Assembly (NCBI RefSeq): GCF_019249725.2
Contig: NZ_CP137559.1
Coordinates: forward strand, 3,413,001-3,477,000
DNA length: 64,000 bases
Source of the DNA: Segatella hominis
Lineage (GTDB): Bacteria; Bacteroidota; Bacteroidia; Bacteroidales; Bacteroidaceae
Reading direction: 5' to 3'
The position numbers and the translations under genes were made by a program. The stretch's first letter is position 1. Each line of letters starts with the position of its first letter. Under the pieces are notes generated by a model that worked only from the letters and a program-made list of their open reading frames with translations, had not been told where the DNA came from and searched no databases. Below, in pieces: positions 1-8,202 of the stretch.

Positions 1-937
1 TTTCAGTACTCAGTGGGTAAACGGAGGTACTGTAGAGAACAAGGGTGTGGAGCTTGCACTTAATTGGAATGATAAAGTGGGTAAGGACTTCACTTATGGC
101 TTGAACTGGAATATGGCTATCAATAAGAATGAGGTGACAGAGATTAAGGGTGATGCCGACTTCATTGAGGGTGGTAAGGATCTCTTGGCTCAGAATACTG
201 GTAATATGGCTCGTATGTGGAAGGGACATGCTATTGGATGTTTCTATGGTTACAAGACAGAAGGTGTTATGCAGAATGAGGCAGACGTTCAGGCTTACCT
301 TGACAAGAACTGCAAGGGCAATGCCGCTAACTCTCTTCAGGGTACAGGTATCAAGCCTGGTGACTTGAAGTTTGTTGATGTCAATGGTGATGGTGTTGTC
401 AATGCAGATGATAAGACCGATATTGGCGATCCTCATCCTGATGTCACAATGGGCTTCTCTTTCAATATCGGCTATAAGGGCTTCGACTTGAGCGCTACTA
501 CTTATGGCGCTTTTGGGCAGCAGGTAGCTCGTTCTTGGCGTAAGTTTACCGATGGTCAGTACGAAAACTATACCACAGAGGTTTATGACTACTGGCATGG
601 TGAAGGTACATCTAACAAGTATCCTCTCCTCGCTCCAGGTAATACGGGTGTAAACTGGCAGCAGATTTCTGATATTTATGTTGAGAATGCAAGTTACTTC
701 CGTTTGCAGAACCTGACAGTCGGTTATGACTTCAAGAATATCTGGAAGAATTGTCCATTCCAGCAGCTTCGTCTCTACTTCACTGCTCAGAACCTCTTTA
801 CAATAACAGGTTATAAGGGTATGGATCCAGAAAATGGTATGTCCCTTAATGGTAATGAGGCATGGGTTACTGGTGTAGATGTAGGTAACTATCCACAGCC
901 ACGTACTTATATGGTGGGTGTTAATGTTAAATTCTAA
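1..937 (+). CDS. SusC-like TonB-dependent outer-membrane receptor, 3' end only
   Basis: This is the C-terminal part of a SusC/RagA-type receptor, which imports oligosaccharides across the outer membrane using TonB energy and a SusD partner. The reading frame is open from base 2, so the gene begins before the window and about 311 residues are visible. They show late beta-barrel strands, an EF-hand-like calcium loop (DVNGDGVVNADD) common in SusC extracellular loops, a LFTITGYKGMDPE stretch and the typical end YMVGVNVKF with a terminal aromatic. It stops directly after the last strand, unlike the second SusC of this window (58028-61387). A SusD gene follows 13 bp downstream, so this is the end of a susCD pair. 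The substrate cannot be read from this part. Confidence 0.95.
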   Translation, partial: FSTQWVNGGTVENKGVELALNWNDKVGKDFTYGLNWNMAINKNEVTEIKGDADFIEGGKDLLAQNTGNMARMWKGHAIGCFYGYKTEGVMQNEADVQAYLDKNCKGNAANSLQGTGIKPGDLKFVDVNGDGVVNADDKTDIGDPHPDVTMGFSFNIGYKGFDLSATTYGAFGQQVARSWRKFTDGQYENYTTEVYDYWHGEGTSNKYPLLAPGNTGVNWQQISDIYVENASYFRLQNLTVGYDFKNIWKNCPFQQLRLYFTAQNLFTITGYKGMDPENGMSLNGNEAWVTGVDVGNYPQPRTYMVGVNVKF

Positions 938-950
938 AAGCGAAATTGCA

Positions 951-2756
951 ATGAAAAAAATATCATTATATATAAGTGCGGCGATTGTTGCCTTGAGCAT
1001 GTCGTCTTGCGACTTAGACTCTTTAAGCATGAAGGAAGCTGATACAACCAACTTCCCTAAGACTACTGAGCAGATTAACCAGACTTTGGCTGGTGTATAT
1101 CAGAATTTGAATGAGATATCCAAGAATCCACAAGAATCATACTTGTATTGGTCTCTTCTTGCCAGTGATGATATGCTGGGTGGTGGTGGTTTCAATGATA
1201 AGTTGATGCAGGCTTGTGACTTGCTTTGCAACTATGGTACCAATATGACCGAGAACTTCTGGAAGGCTAGATATCAGGGTATCAACCGTGCCAATACTTT
1301 GATTGAGGCTTTGGAAAATGTGGAGATGGAGGCTACGGCTAAAGCTCAGGCTTTGGGTGAGGCTAAGTTCTTGCGCGCCTTCTATTATTATGAGTTGGCA
1401 TCTATGTATGGTCGTGTTCCATTGAACCTTACATCTACGGCTCCAGACAATACAACTCCTCCATCTGCAGCCGAGATTTGGGGTCAGATTCTTCAGGATC
1501 TTTATGAAGCATCAACAACAATGCCTGCTCAGCGTTTGACCAATGGTCATGTTGACAAGTATGCTGCAGAGGCTATGTTGGGTCGTGCTTGGTTGTTCTA
1601 TACAGGTTTCTATTGCAATGGTGAAGAAATCAAGGATTTGACCAGTACAAATTATTCTCCAAAGACAGAGGTCGCTTTACCTAATGGTACCACTCTGACA
1701 AAGAAGATGGTTAGCGATTTGATTGATGACTGTGTCAATAATGGCAAGTCTGCTGGTTATGCTTTGGTTCCAGACTACCGTGAGTTATGGGCTTATACCA
1801 ATAAATATACAGTTGAGGACTTCCCTTATACAAAGGGACAGAACTTAAAGTGGGCAGAGGATGATAATCAGGCTAATCCAGAGTCTATGTTTGCTATTAA
1901 GTTCAACAAGACTGCCAGCTGGAATAAAGGTTGGGGTATTGGAACTTGTAATGGTTATGCTCTTCACTTCGGTGTTCGTGGTGGCCAGCCTTATGCTGAT
2001 ACATTCCCATTCGGTCAGGGTTGGGGTGCAGGTCCTGTAGCTCCTAATCTTGTTAATGACTGGAAGGTGGCTAACCCTAAGAATACGGATGTTCGAGAGG
2101 ACGCATCTGTAAAAAATGTCAACGATATGCCTGCTTATAGGCATGGTGGTGCAAGTTGGGCTGATTTTATCCAGGAAACTGATTACTATCAGATGAAGAT
2201 AGGACCAGTCTCTTGTAAGACACCTGTGGGCTCTGCCTATAAAAAAGATTATATGGAGGTCTTTGAGTTGGCTATGTATGGATTGGATGGTTGGCAGAAT
2301 AATGACTATATGCAGACTGGTAACATCCATGACCTGGTATTGATTCGTTATGCCGATGTACTTTTGATGCAGTCGGAGCTGGAAGAAAATGTGGCTGGTA
2401 TGAATGAAGTTCATAAGCGTGCAACAGGAGTAGCAAACTATTATACTTCTTATTCTTTGGCAGATCTTCAGAAAGAACGTCGTTGGGAGTTGGCTTTCGA
2501 GGGTACCCGTTGGAATGATATCCGTCGTTGGCACATCGCAGCTGCAGCTCTTGAGAAGCAGACGAATCAGCCAATTTATACTGCAGGTGCAGAATCGAAG
2601 AATGTAGCTCAGAATGGTGGCTATACTACTCGTTATAATGCAACTGCCGGCTTTGCTAAGATTCCAGAGAACCAAATCACTTTGAATCATGGTATGCTTC
2701 AGCAGAATGCTGGTTATACTGATGCATCTGGTGAGTATAATGGTTGGAAGGAGTAA
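951..2756 (+). CDS. SusD/RagB-family surface glycan-binding lipoprotein
   Basis: SusD-like proteins sit on the outer membrane as a lid over SusC and bind the incoming glycan. The protein has about 601 residues. It opens with a lipoprotein signal (hydrophobic run, then SMSSC, with the acylated cysteine near residue 19). TPR-type helices follow, including KFLRAFYYYELASMYGRVPL, which is characteristic of the family. Near the end come the RYADVLLMQSE helix and the KERRWELAFEGTRWNDIRRW motif. I chose the ATG at 951 because it gives a clean lipoprotein signal; an upstream start in the same frame at 918 would overlap susC. It is co-transcribed with the SusC gene before it and the lipoprotein after it. 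Confidence 0.95.
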   Translation: MKKISLYISAAIVALSMSSCDLDSLSMKEADTTNFPKTTEQINQTLAGVYQNLNEISKNPQESYLYWSLLASDDMLGGGGFNDKLMQACDLLCNYGTNMTENFWKARYQGINRANTLIEALENVEMEATAKAQALGEAKFLRAFYYYELASMYGRVPLNLTSTAPDNTTPPSAAEIWGQILQDLYEASTTMPAQRLTNGHVDKYAAEAMLGRAWLFYTGFYCNGEEIKDLTSTNYSPKTEVALPNGTTLTKKMVSDLIDDCVNNGKSAGYALVPDYRELWAYTNKYTVEDFPYTKGQNLKWAEDDNQANPESMFAIKFNKTASWNKGWGIGTCNGYALHFGVRGGQPYADTFPFGQGWGAGPVAPNLVNDWKVANPKNTDVREDASVKNVNDMPAYRHGGASWADFIQETDYYQMKIGPVSCKTPVGSAYKKDYMEVFELAMYGLDGWQNNDYMQTGNIHDLVLIRYADVLLMQSELEENVAGMNEVHKRATGVANYYTSYSLADLQKERRWELAFEGTRWNDIRRWHIAAAALEKQTNQPIYTAGAESKNVAQNGGYTTRYNATAGFAKIPENQITLNHGMLQQNAGYTDASGEYNGWKE

Positions 2757-2792
2757 TATTTGTTCGTTTAATGTTTTAAAGACAATGGAATT

Positions 2793-3641
2793 ATGAAAAA
2801 GATATTGTTTATGATACCATTATTGGCTTTATTGTTCACTGCATGTGACCCAATAAGCGAAGATAATGGACCTGGTTCTAATATTAGTTCCGAGGAATTG
2901 ACAAATGGTTTTACCATTACTCAGGAGAGTGAAGGCAATAATAACCTTACATTCACTGTATCTCCTTCTTGTTATGTTAAGATCTATAACGCAGATAATG
3001 ACGGTCTTGTAACACAAGGAACTGGAGTTTTGAAAACTCAGGTAGTGCCTCCTGTGACCCAGGCTAATTACTATATTGAGACTATCAATCCTGATGGCTC
3101 TGTAGTAAAGTCTTCTAAGAAAGGTGTTGCAGTGACAAACTACACAAAGTTACCTGCTATCTTTGACCAAGTATTTGGAAAGGATGCCAATGGTAATTAT
3201 CTTACCTCTACATGGACTTGGGATGATTCATCCGATAAGTGCTGGGGCAATGGTGGCTGGGGAAGCGACCAGGGGCCTTCTTGGTGGGGCTTCAATGCTG
3301 GAGCCGACTTGGAAGGTCAGGCTAGTGGTAAGGGCTTAGCAGGTGATGGCTTACCTGATGCCTGGTTCTCTCTTAGCTTGAGCGAAGGTGTCAAGACTAG
3401 TCGTGGTGAAACTGGTACTGTAGCCGTTAACGATAAACCTTCTCAGCAAGGTTGGGATATTGGCACTATGACATTCTCTGGTACTGTTCCTTTGCTGGGT
3501 GTACTTCCAAACGATGGTAATGCACGTTGTTACAAGTATCAGATTATCAAGGCAACGGGAGATAAACTTATCCTCGCAGCCCAGTCATCATCTGGTACCG
3601 AAGGTTGGTTCTTGTCATTCAAGAAGATTCCTAATAAGTAA
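2793..3641 (+). CDS. PUL-associated surface lipoprotein (SusE/F position), family not named
   Basis: A 282-residue lipoprotein with signal MKKILFMIPLLALLFTAC, the lipidated Cys at 18. The N-terminal part (about 40-110) looks like a small beta-sandwich. The C-terminal part (about 125-280) is rich in Trp and Gly (WTWDDSSDKCWGNGGWG), as in surface glycan-binding modules. It lies 36 bp after the susD stop, the place where SusE/SusF-like glycan-binding proteins are usually encoded, so a role in holding glycan at the cell surface is likely. I do not recognise a named family; the function rests on position and composition. Confidence 0.7.
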   Translation: MKKILFMIPLLALLFTACDPISEDNGPGSNISSEELTNGFTITQESEGNNNLTFTVSPSCYVKIYNADNDGLVTQGTGVLKTQVVPPVTQANYYIETINPDGSVVKSSKKGVAVTNYTKLPAIFDQVFGKDANGNYLTSTWTWDDSSDKCWGNGGWGSDQGPSWWGFNAGADLEGQASGKGLAGDGLPDAWFSLSLSEGVKTSRGETGTVAVNDKPSQQGWDIGTMTFSGTVPLLGVLPNDGNARCYKYQIIKATGDKLILAAQSSSGTEGWFLSFKKIPNK

Positions 3642-3698
3642 TTATATGGGTGTTGGAATTGTTTTTCAAATCCAACACCTTATAAAATATGATGTTTT

Positions 3699-4403
3699 AT
3701 GAAAAAGATATTTTTATTTCTATTCTTGTTATGCAATTTACTTTCCGTTAATGCTGGTGAATTACAGAGAATATTAGCCTCTGACACCTCTACTCCAACT
3801 CCTGATGGATGCACTAAGGTTGTATTTGTAAAGGGTACGACGTGTTCAGCAATTCCTTCTATGATAATAAAGAATGCATCAGGTGAAACTTTTGAACTTG
3901 TAGCCAAGGATTCAAATGGAGCTCCTTATATGTATTTTATTCCGAATGGAAAGTATACTGTGGTATCAATGAGTAATGTTAAGCGTTGTAATACTGCAAA
4001 AGGAGAATTGAAAAATGGAGATTCTTTCGATGTTCCTTCCGTTGGATATTTTACCTTGGAGTCTAAGTTTGAAACTCCTGTTGTTGAGTATGCAAAATCT
4101 TATGGACCATATTCGATGCATTATGAACAGGCAATACCTCCTGGTTATTCAAAGATTATAGTAGACTCTAGTAAAGATTATATAAATGGTGTCGTTTCTT
4201 TGAAGCGCCTTTCTGATGGTAATTTGTATAGGATTTTAGGTAGTGCCACTTATTATCAGCAATGGTATTATTTTATACCAAAAGGTGATTACCAAGTTGT
4301 GAGTGTAGGCTCCGACTATAAGACTAAGATTAATGGATTCACTGCTTATCAAGGTTTTAAGGTTACTTTTTTAGATAGTGGTTCTGTTGCCTTTAGTAAA
4401 TAG
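3699..4403 (+). CDS. Secreted protein of unknown function
   Basis: A 234-residue protein with a Sec signal peptide (MKKIFLFLFLLCNLLSVNAG) and no lipobox cysteine, so it is probably periplasmic or released. The mature part seems to hold two similar beta-rich halves: both contain a YYFIPKGDYQVVS or YMYFIPNGKYTVVS type segment (residues about 79-93 and 188-203), which suggests an internal duplication. It lies 57 bp after the lipoprotein gene of the PUL and is probably its last gene, since a terminator follows at 4452-4491. I do not recognise the family. Confidence 0.65.
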   Translation: MKKIFLFLFLLCNLLSVNAGELQRILASDTSTPTPDGCTKVVFVKGTTCSAIPSMIIKNASGETFELVAKDSNGAPYMYFIPNGKYTVVSMSNVKRCNTAKGELKNGDSFDVPSVGYFTLESKFETPVVEYAKSYGPYSMHYEQAIPPGYSKIIVDSSKDYINGVVSLKRLSDGNLYRILGSATYYQQWYYFIPKGDYQVVSVGSDYKTKINGFTAYQGFKVTFLDSGSVAFSK

Positions 4404-4445
4404 AAATGCAAAAAATGATAATCGTTGTGATTATAATATAAATAA

Positions 4446-4523
4446 GGTTAGGCCTCGGCTGTAGTGATTACAGTCGGGGCTTTTCTTTTTGCCCTATGCT
4501 GAAATATTATCCGAAATGTTTGG
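4446..4523 (+). repeat. 78-bp direct repeat, copy A (terminator plus -33 promoter part)
   Basis: This stretch recurs almost unchanged at 5773-5850. It contains a terminator hairpin, the phrase TATGCTGAAAT, and CCGAAATGTTTGG carrying the TTTG promoter element. The two copies bracket the DUF1016 gene. A diverged third copy of the hairpin part lies at 8203-8276. Confidence 0.85.
4452..4491 (+). terminator. Intrinsic terminator ending the first PUL
   Basis: The arms GCCTCGGCTGTA and TACAGTCGGGGC pair with two G-T wobbles around a short loop, followed by TTTTCTTTTT. It lies 48 bp after the last PUL gene. Confidence 0.8.
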
Positions 4524-4550
4524 TATATTCAATTATTTGTCGTACATTTG
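4519..4550 (+). promoter_or_regulatory. Promoter of the DUF1016 nuclease gene
   Basis: TTTG at 4519-4522, a 20-bp spacer and TACATTTG at 4543-4550 match the Bacteroidota promoter consensus. The leader would be very short. Confidence 0.7.
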
Positions 4551-4563
4551 CGGAATGGTTTAA

Positions 4564-5760
4564 ATGTTGGCTGCTATGGCAAAAGATTCTATTATTTATA
4601 ATCATGATGGGATGGAACTTCCTGTTGATGATTGGAAGCATGGAGAACACTCTTTCGTGGAGTTGACGCATGTGATTCAAAGTACTCATGATGCAGCACA
4701 AACTTGTGCCGTCAAAGCTATCAATCGTATGCAAACGATGCGCAATTGGCTCATTGGCTATTATATCGTGGAGTTTGAACAGCATGGTAAAGACCGTGCT
4801 GAGTATGGTTCGCGTCTTCTTAAGAAGTTGGAGGAAAAGGTGGAACGTAAAGGTCTAAATGTGACTTTGTTCCAATGGGCACGAAAGTTTTATAATCTTT
4901 ATCCTCAGATGGCAGATAATCTAGCTCCTATGAATATTATTAAGGATAAAGGAATTTGTGCGACAGCGTCGCATAAATCTGAGGGAATCAAGTTTATAGC
5001 TAGAAAAAGTGCGACAGCGTCTCATAATTTTATGACCCCGGGAGCTATTTTGATTTCAAGGCTATCCTATAGTCATATACGTGAGATTATGGCGATAGAC
5101 GATCCCCTTGCTCGTTACTTCTACGAACAGGAGTGCATCAAGTGTACTTGGTCTGTTCGTGAGTTGCGTCGACAGATAAGTACCAATCTCTATGTTCGAG
5201 CTGGTATTAGTACTAATCCCGAAAAGATGTTGTCTCTCCCAAGTATGAAAGGGCATGATTCTAATGAACTGCAGATTCGAGAGCCTTTTACGTTTGAATT
5301 CTTGGGATTGAGGGCTCAAGAGGTCGTTACAGAACAGGATATAGAGGATGCTTTGATTACTCATTTGCAAGAATTTATCTTGGAGCTAGGTAAAGGCTTC
5401 TGTTTTGAGTCTCGTCAAAAACGTATAGTGATAGATGACGAGTATTATTATCCAGACTTGGTGTTTTATAATCGGTATCTTCACTGTAGCGTCATTCTGG
5501 AATTGAAAGATTCGGAGTTCTCGCATGAGAACCTCGGGCAGCTGAATGCTTATGTTTCTTATTATCGAGAAAATGAGATGCAGCCTGGGGACAATCCTCC
5601 AATTGGTATTTTGCTCTGTACGAGAAAGGGTAAGAAAATGGTGGAGTATGCCTTGGCTGGTATGGATAACCAATTGTTTGTTTCCACTTATATGCTTCAG
5701 TTGCCCGACAAGAAAACATTGGAGGATTTCTTGTTGAAGCAGTTAGATAAAAACAAGTAA
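4564..5760 (+). CDS. DUF1016 / YhcG-type PD-(D/E)XK nuclease-domain protein
   Basis: A 398-residue protein of the YhcG/DUF1016 family: a helical N-terminal half (about 25-200, with NWLIGYYIVEFEQHGKDRAEYG) and a C-terminal restriction-nuclease-like fold. In the latter, the PD-(D/E)XK core can be read as YYPDLVFYNRYL followed by VILELKDSEF (about 292-320). Members act on DNA and are common in defence and mobile regions; the exact role is unsettled. The linker (about 135-160) carries a doubled CATASHK/SATASHN element encoded by repeated gcgacagcgtc. An ATG at 4576 is an alternative start. The gene stands alone between two 78-bp repeats, which suggests it moves as a cassette. A broken relative lies at 23366-23707 on the other strand. 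Confidence 0.85.
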   Translation: MLAAMAKDSIIYNHDGMELPVDDWKHGEHSFVELTHVIQSTHDAAQTCAVKAINRMQTMRNWLIGYYIVEFEQHGKDRAEYGSRLLKKLEEKVERKGLNVTLFQWARKFYNLYPQMADNLAPMNIIKDKGICATASHKSEGIKFIARKSATASHNFMTPGAILISRLSYSHIREIMAIDDPLARYFYEQECIKCTWSVRELRRQISTNLYVRAGISTNPEKMLSLPSMKGHDSNELQIREPFTFEFLGLRAQEVVTEQDIEDALITHLQEFILELGKGFCFESRQKRIVIDDEYYYPDLVFYNRYLHCSVILELKDSEFSHENLGQLNAYVSYYRENEMQPGDNPPIGILLCTRKGKKMVEYALAGMDNQLFVSTYMLQLPDKKTLEDFLLKQLDKNK

Positions 5761-5772
5761 GTATAACGATTA

Positions 5773-5850
5773 GGTTAGGCTTCGGCTGTAGTGATTACAG
5801 TCGGGGCTTTTCTGTTTGCCTTATGCTGAAATTTTATCCGAAATGTTTGG
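5773..5850 (+). repeat. 78-bp direct repeat, copy B
   Basis: Near-identical to 4446-4523 and the same length. It follows the DUF1016 stop codon and supplies both that gene's terminator and the TTTG element of the next promoter. Confidence 0.85.
5779..5812 (+). terminator. Intrinsic terminator after the DUF1016 gene
   Basis: GCTTCGGCTGTA pairs with TACAGTCGGGGC (one mismatch and wobbles), followed by TTTTCTGTTT. It is part of repeat copy B. Confidence 0.75.
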
Positions 5851-5877
5851 CGGTTACGATAAATAATCGTACCTTTG
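5846..5877 (+). promoter_or_regulatory. Promoter of the DUF6922 antitoxin-like gene
   Basis: TTTG at 5846-5849, a 20-bp spacer and TACCTTTG at 5870-5877; the start codon is 29 bp downstream. Confidence 0.7.
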
Positions 5878-5905
5878 CTGCGGTTAATGATTTAAGTATA
5901 ATTGT

Positions 5906-6214
5906 ATGGATAAAGAAAAATATATCAACCAGTTGTCACCTGTATTGTTTTGGGATGTAGATAGATCCCAACTTGATATGGATACATATCCTTCATTCTT
6001 TGTACAAAGAGTCTTGGAGTATGGTCAATGGAGTGATTGGAACATTATCTTAAAATATTATGGATTAGAAAAAATAGCGGACGTATGCAAGAATATACGT
6101 ACGTTAGATCCTGTATGTTTATCATACATTTGCGCAATTACTAATACAAAAAAGGAGGATTACAGATGTTATCATACGACACAATTGAATTCCACACTTT
6201 GGAACAGAAGATAA
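5906..6214 (+). CDS. DUF6922-type protein, putative antitoxin of an AbiEii-like pair
   Basis: A 102-residue protein of the short Bacteroidales family that, from memory, is encoded just before AbiEii-type nucleotidyltransferase toxins. Typical segments are LSPVLFWDVDRSQLDMD at the start, the VLEYGQWSDW helix and a C-terminal TNTKKEDYRCYH. The length is normal. The partner is not intact: its start codon at 6166 overlaps this gene, but the partner frame closes after 24 codons. The gene is therefore probably an orphan antitoxin. The family assignment is from recognition only, and the antitoxin role is inferred from the remnant next door. Confidence 0.65.
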   Translation: MDKEKYINQLSPVLFWDVDRSQLDMDTYPSFFVQRVLEYGQWSDWNIILKYYGLEKIADVCKNIRTLDPVCLSYICAITNTKKEDYRCYHTTQLNSTLWNRR

Positions 6215-6240
6215 TAGCAGAAGTCAAAAGAATAAAATAA
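6166..6240 (+). pseudogene. Truncated start of an AbiEii-like nucleotidyltransferase toxin
   Basis: A 24-codon frame beginning MLSYDTIEFHTLE, which resembles the usual first residues of AbiEii-type toxins in Bacteroidales. It has a good ribosome-binding site (AAAGGAGG) and overlaps the upstream antitoxin-like gene as in intact pairs. After about 13 family-like residues the sequence switches to QKIIAEVKRIK and stops. I read it as a deletion remnant in which the catalytic domain is gone and the end comes from a different gene. Confidence 0.45.
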
Positions 6241-6257
6241 TAAAGGAGGTAGGGTAT

Positions 6258-6395
6258 ATGACAGAATTAAGAGATAAATCCGTACTTCATGAAGCCCAGA
6301 CTCACTTAGAAGCATATAAGCGAGGTGAAGAATGGGCAAAGAAAGACGTATTTGATAACGTGGATGATTTAATGGCTGATTTAATGAAGGATTGA
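6258..6395 (+). CDS. Small acidic protein, possible RelB-like antitoxin remnant
   Basis: A 45-residue frame with a strong ribosome-binding site (AAAGGAGG) 7 bp before the ATG. The sequence is highly charged and helical, and ends in DNVDDLMADLMKD, like the C-terminal toxin-neutralising tail of RelB/DinJ-type antitoxins. No N-terminal ribbon-helix-helix domain and no toxin gene are present. It lies in a run of broken toxin-antitoxin pieces, so it may be a fragment that still has an expression signal. The function is uncertain. Confidence 0.4.
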   Translation: MTELRDKSVLHEAQTHLEAYKRGEEWAKKDVFDNVDDLMADLMKD

Positions 6396-6447
6396 AACAG
6401 ATTCTTTATCCAAGTAAGTCTAAGAAAGAAGTTCAAAATATACTTAT

Positions 6448-6618
6448 ATGGCAACAGCAATAAAAGCAATTCCAACCTTGTTTGGTGAAGAGACTGTGAA
6501 TTTCAAAAAACGTGCAGATGAGGTAGAACGTAAGTTCAAGGCTCAGCCTGCAATAGATTGGAATAAGAATCCAGGTGTATTAGCTGCACGTAAAATGTGG
6601 GCAGAAATGATAAAGTAA
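6448..6618 (+). CDS. Small antitoxin-like protein (partner of a lost GNAT toxin?)
   Basis: A 56-residue frame beginning MATAIKAIPTLFGEE. In Bacteroidales I associate such short proteins with antitoxins placed just before GNAT-type acetyltransferase genes. The rest is charged and helical (FKKRADEVERKFKAQ), ending WAEMIK. The next frame starts 2 bp after the stop and has the look of a GNAT-toxin start, but it is cut short. No database comparison was possible. The partner and the role are inferred from layout. Confidence 0.45.
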   Translation: MATAIKAIPTLFGEETVNFKKRADEVERKFKAQPAIDWNKNPGVLAARKMWAEMIK

Positions 6619-6620
6619 TT

Positions 6621-6695
6621 ATGGGATTCTTAGAAGATAATTGTAAACTTAGTGTTCTTACAGAAAAGATACATTCAAATGATAATTATTCTTAA
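6621..6695 (+). pseudogene. Truncated N-terminus of a GNAT-type toxin
   Basis: A 24-codon frame, MGFLEDNCKLSVLTEKI followed by HSNDNYS and a stop. The first 17 residues resemble the start of the small GNAT acetyltransferases found as toxins in Bacteroidales. The acetyl-CoA-binding core is missing. It begins 2 bp after the antitoxin-like gene, as in an intact operon. Deletion remnant; moderate to low certainty because so little is left. Confidence 0.4.
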
Positions 6696-6734
6696 TTATT
6701 AATGCTTTATTAGTTGATTTTCAGCAGTATTTCT

Positions 6735-6742
6735 TACCTTTG
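6735..6742 (+). promoter_or_regulatory. -7 promoter element of the DUF4143 ATPase gene
   Basis: TACCTTTG, 40 bp before the chosen ATG at 6783. This also argues against an earlier start in the same frame at 6714, which lies before the promoter. Confidence 0.6.
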
Positions 6743-6782
6743 TTCCGAAAATCTGTGCAACTGCACAAAAAATCGGAATACA

Positions 6783-8039
6783 ATGATTATAACTCGGCAA
6801 AAATATTTGGAAATGTTGGTAGCTGGTCAAGGTAATGGACTAGTAAAAATAGTAACTGGTGGAAGAAGATGTGGAAAGTCCTTTTTGCTGTTCCAAATCT
6901 TTCATCAGTATCTTTTGCAGCATGGGGTAGATGAAGGGCATCTGATAGAAGTGTCTCTTGATGATAGACGTAATCGCAAACTTTGTGATCCTGATGCTTT
7001 GCTTGATTATCTTGATTCTCGTATAAAAAGTGATGGCAAAACAAATTTTATTTTTCTTGATGAAATTCAACTTGTTGATGATTTTATAGGAGTATTGCTT
7101 AGCCTAATGCATACTCCTAATACTGAAGTTTATGTATCAGGTTCAAACTCGAAGTTCCTGTCCAAAGATGTTGTTACCGAATTCCGTGGAAGAGGACAGG
7201 AAATAAGAATTTGGCCGTTGTCGTTTTCTGAATATTATGGTGCTGTGGGGGGAGAACGCTCGCAAGCATGGAAAGACTACTATACTTTTGGAGGACTTCC
7301 CCAGATTTTGTCTTTAGGTACAGAAAGAGCCAAACGTAGCTATCTTAGGGATATTTATGAAGTGACATATATTAAGGATATTGTAGAGCGTAATAAAATT
7401 AAAGTGCCAGAGGGGTTACGTGAACTTGTGCGTATTTTAGCATCAGGAATAGGCTCTTCTACTAATCCGACCAGGATATGTAATACCTTTCAATCTGTAA
7501 GTCAATTACAAATAACTGATAAGACAATAAATGAATACATCTCAGACATACAGGATGCTTTTCTTATAGAAGAGGCTCTCAGGTATGATGTTAAAGGTAG
7601 AAAGTATATTGGTACAGAGACTAAGTATTATTTTTGTGATTTGGGATTGAGAAATATAGTATTGAATCTCAGACAACAAGAAGAAACACATATTATGGAA
7701 AATGTCATTTATAATGAACTAAGAATGCGAGGTTACTTGGTTGATGTCGGTTTAGTTGAATGTTGGACAACGGACGAGAATGGAAAAAGGAAACGTAGTA
7801 AACTAGAAGTTGATTTTGTAGTAAATAATGGTCCCGAACGTGTGTATATTCAGTCGGCTTTTAATATGCCAACTAAGGATAAAGAGAAACAGGAGCGTCG
7901 TTCTCTTATAAATATCGCTGACAATTTTAGAAAAGTAATTGTTGTGAAAGATGATATTAAGAGAAAGATTGATGATGATGGTGTCGTCACGATTGGACTC
8001 TTCGACTTTTTGTTAGATGAGCAGAGTATAGAGAGATAA
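6783..8039 (+). CDS. AAA-family ATPase with DUF4143 C-terminal domain
   Basis: A 418-residue protein with an AAA_14-type ATPase domain: Walker A GGRRCGKS near residue 22 and Walker B FIFLDEIQ near residue 89, then a sensor-like VSGSNSKFL. A DUF4143 domain follows (about 190-400) with YIKDIVERNKI and a C-terminal nuclease-like stretch (LEVDFVVNNGPERVYIQSA). Such proteins are very common in gut Bacteroidales; their cellular role is not established. The gene has its own promoter and is followed 48 bp later by a tiny membrane-peptide gene. A different ATPase family is encoded at 26208-27344. Confidence 0.85.
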   Translation: MIITRQKYLEMLVAGQGNGLVKIVTGGRRCGKSFLLFQIFHQYLLQHGVDEGHLIEVSLDDRRNRKLCDPDALLDYLDSRIKSDGKTNFIFLDEIQLVDDFIGVLLSLMHTPNTEVYVSGSNSKFLSKDVVTEFRGRGQEIRIWPLSFSEYYGAVGGERSQAWKDYYTFGGLPQILSLGTERAKRSYLRDIYEVTYIKDIVERNKIKVPEGLRELVRILASGIGSSTNPTRICNTFQSVSQLQITDKTINEYISDIQDAFLIEEALRYDVKGRKYIGTETKYYFCDLGLRNIVLNLRQQEETHIMENVIYNELRMRGYLVDVGLVECWTTDENGKRKRSKLEVDFVVNNGPERVYIQSAFNMPTKDKEKQERRSLINIADNFRKVIVVKDDIKRKIDDDGVVTIGLFDFLLDEQSIER

Positions 8040-8087
8040 CTAGTTTTGGTAACGAAATTCTTAAAGTAAAACTTAAATAATAGAGAT

Positions 8088-8192
8088 ATGGAAATGTTAA
8101 CTATTATATTTGCCCTGGCTAGCGCTATTGGTGCAGGGCTAGTTGTTTGGTCTAAGACGAAAGCTGGTCAAAAGTGGCTTGAAAGTCTTTAG
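8088..8192 (+). CDS. 34-residue single-span membrane peptide
   Basis: A frame too short for ordinary gene calling: MEMLTIIFALASAIGAGLVV followed by WSKTKAGQKWLESL. It has one hydrophobic helix (about 3-20) and a basic, amphipathic C-terminal tail, the build of small membrane proteins and of type-I-toxin-like peptides. It is preceded by AGAGAT rather than a strong ribosome-binding site. The gene lies between the ATPase and a terminator, so it probably shares the ATPase transcript. Function unknown. Confidence 0.45.
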   Translation: MEMLTIIFALASAIGAGLVVWSKTKAGQKWLESL

Positions 8193-8202
8193 AAAATGAG
8201 TA

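Noticed and set aside
1845..2690. 281-codon frame on the minus strand opposite susD
   Set aside because: Shadow of a strongly biased coding region; no start signal and no recognisable domain.
4969..5029. Repeated gcgacagcgtc words as a CRISPR-like array
   Set aside because: There are only two copies, inside an open coding frame, and they encode the repeated ATASH segment of the DUF1016 linker.
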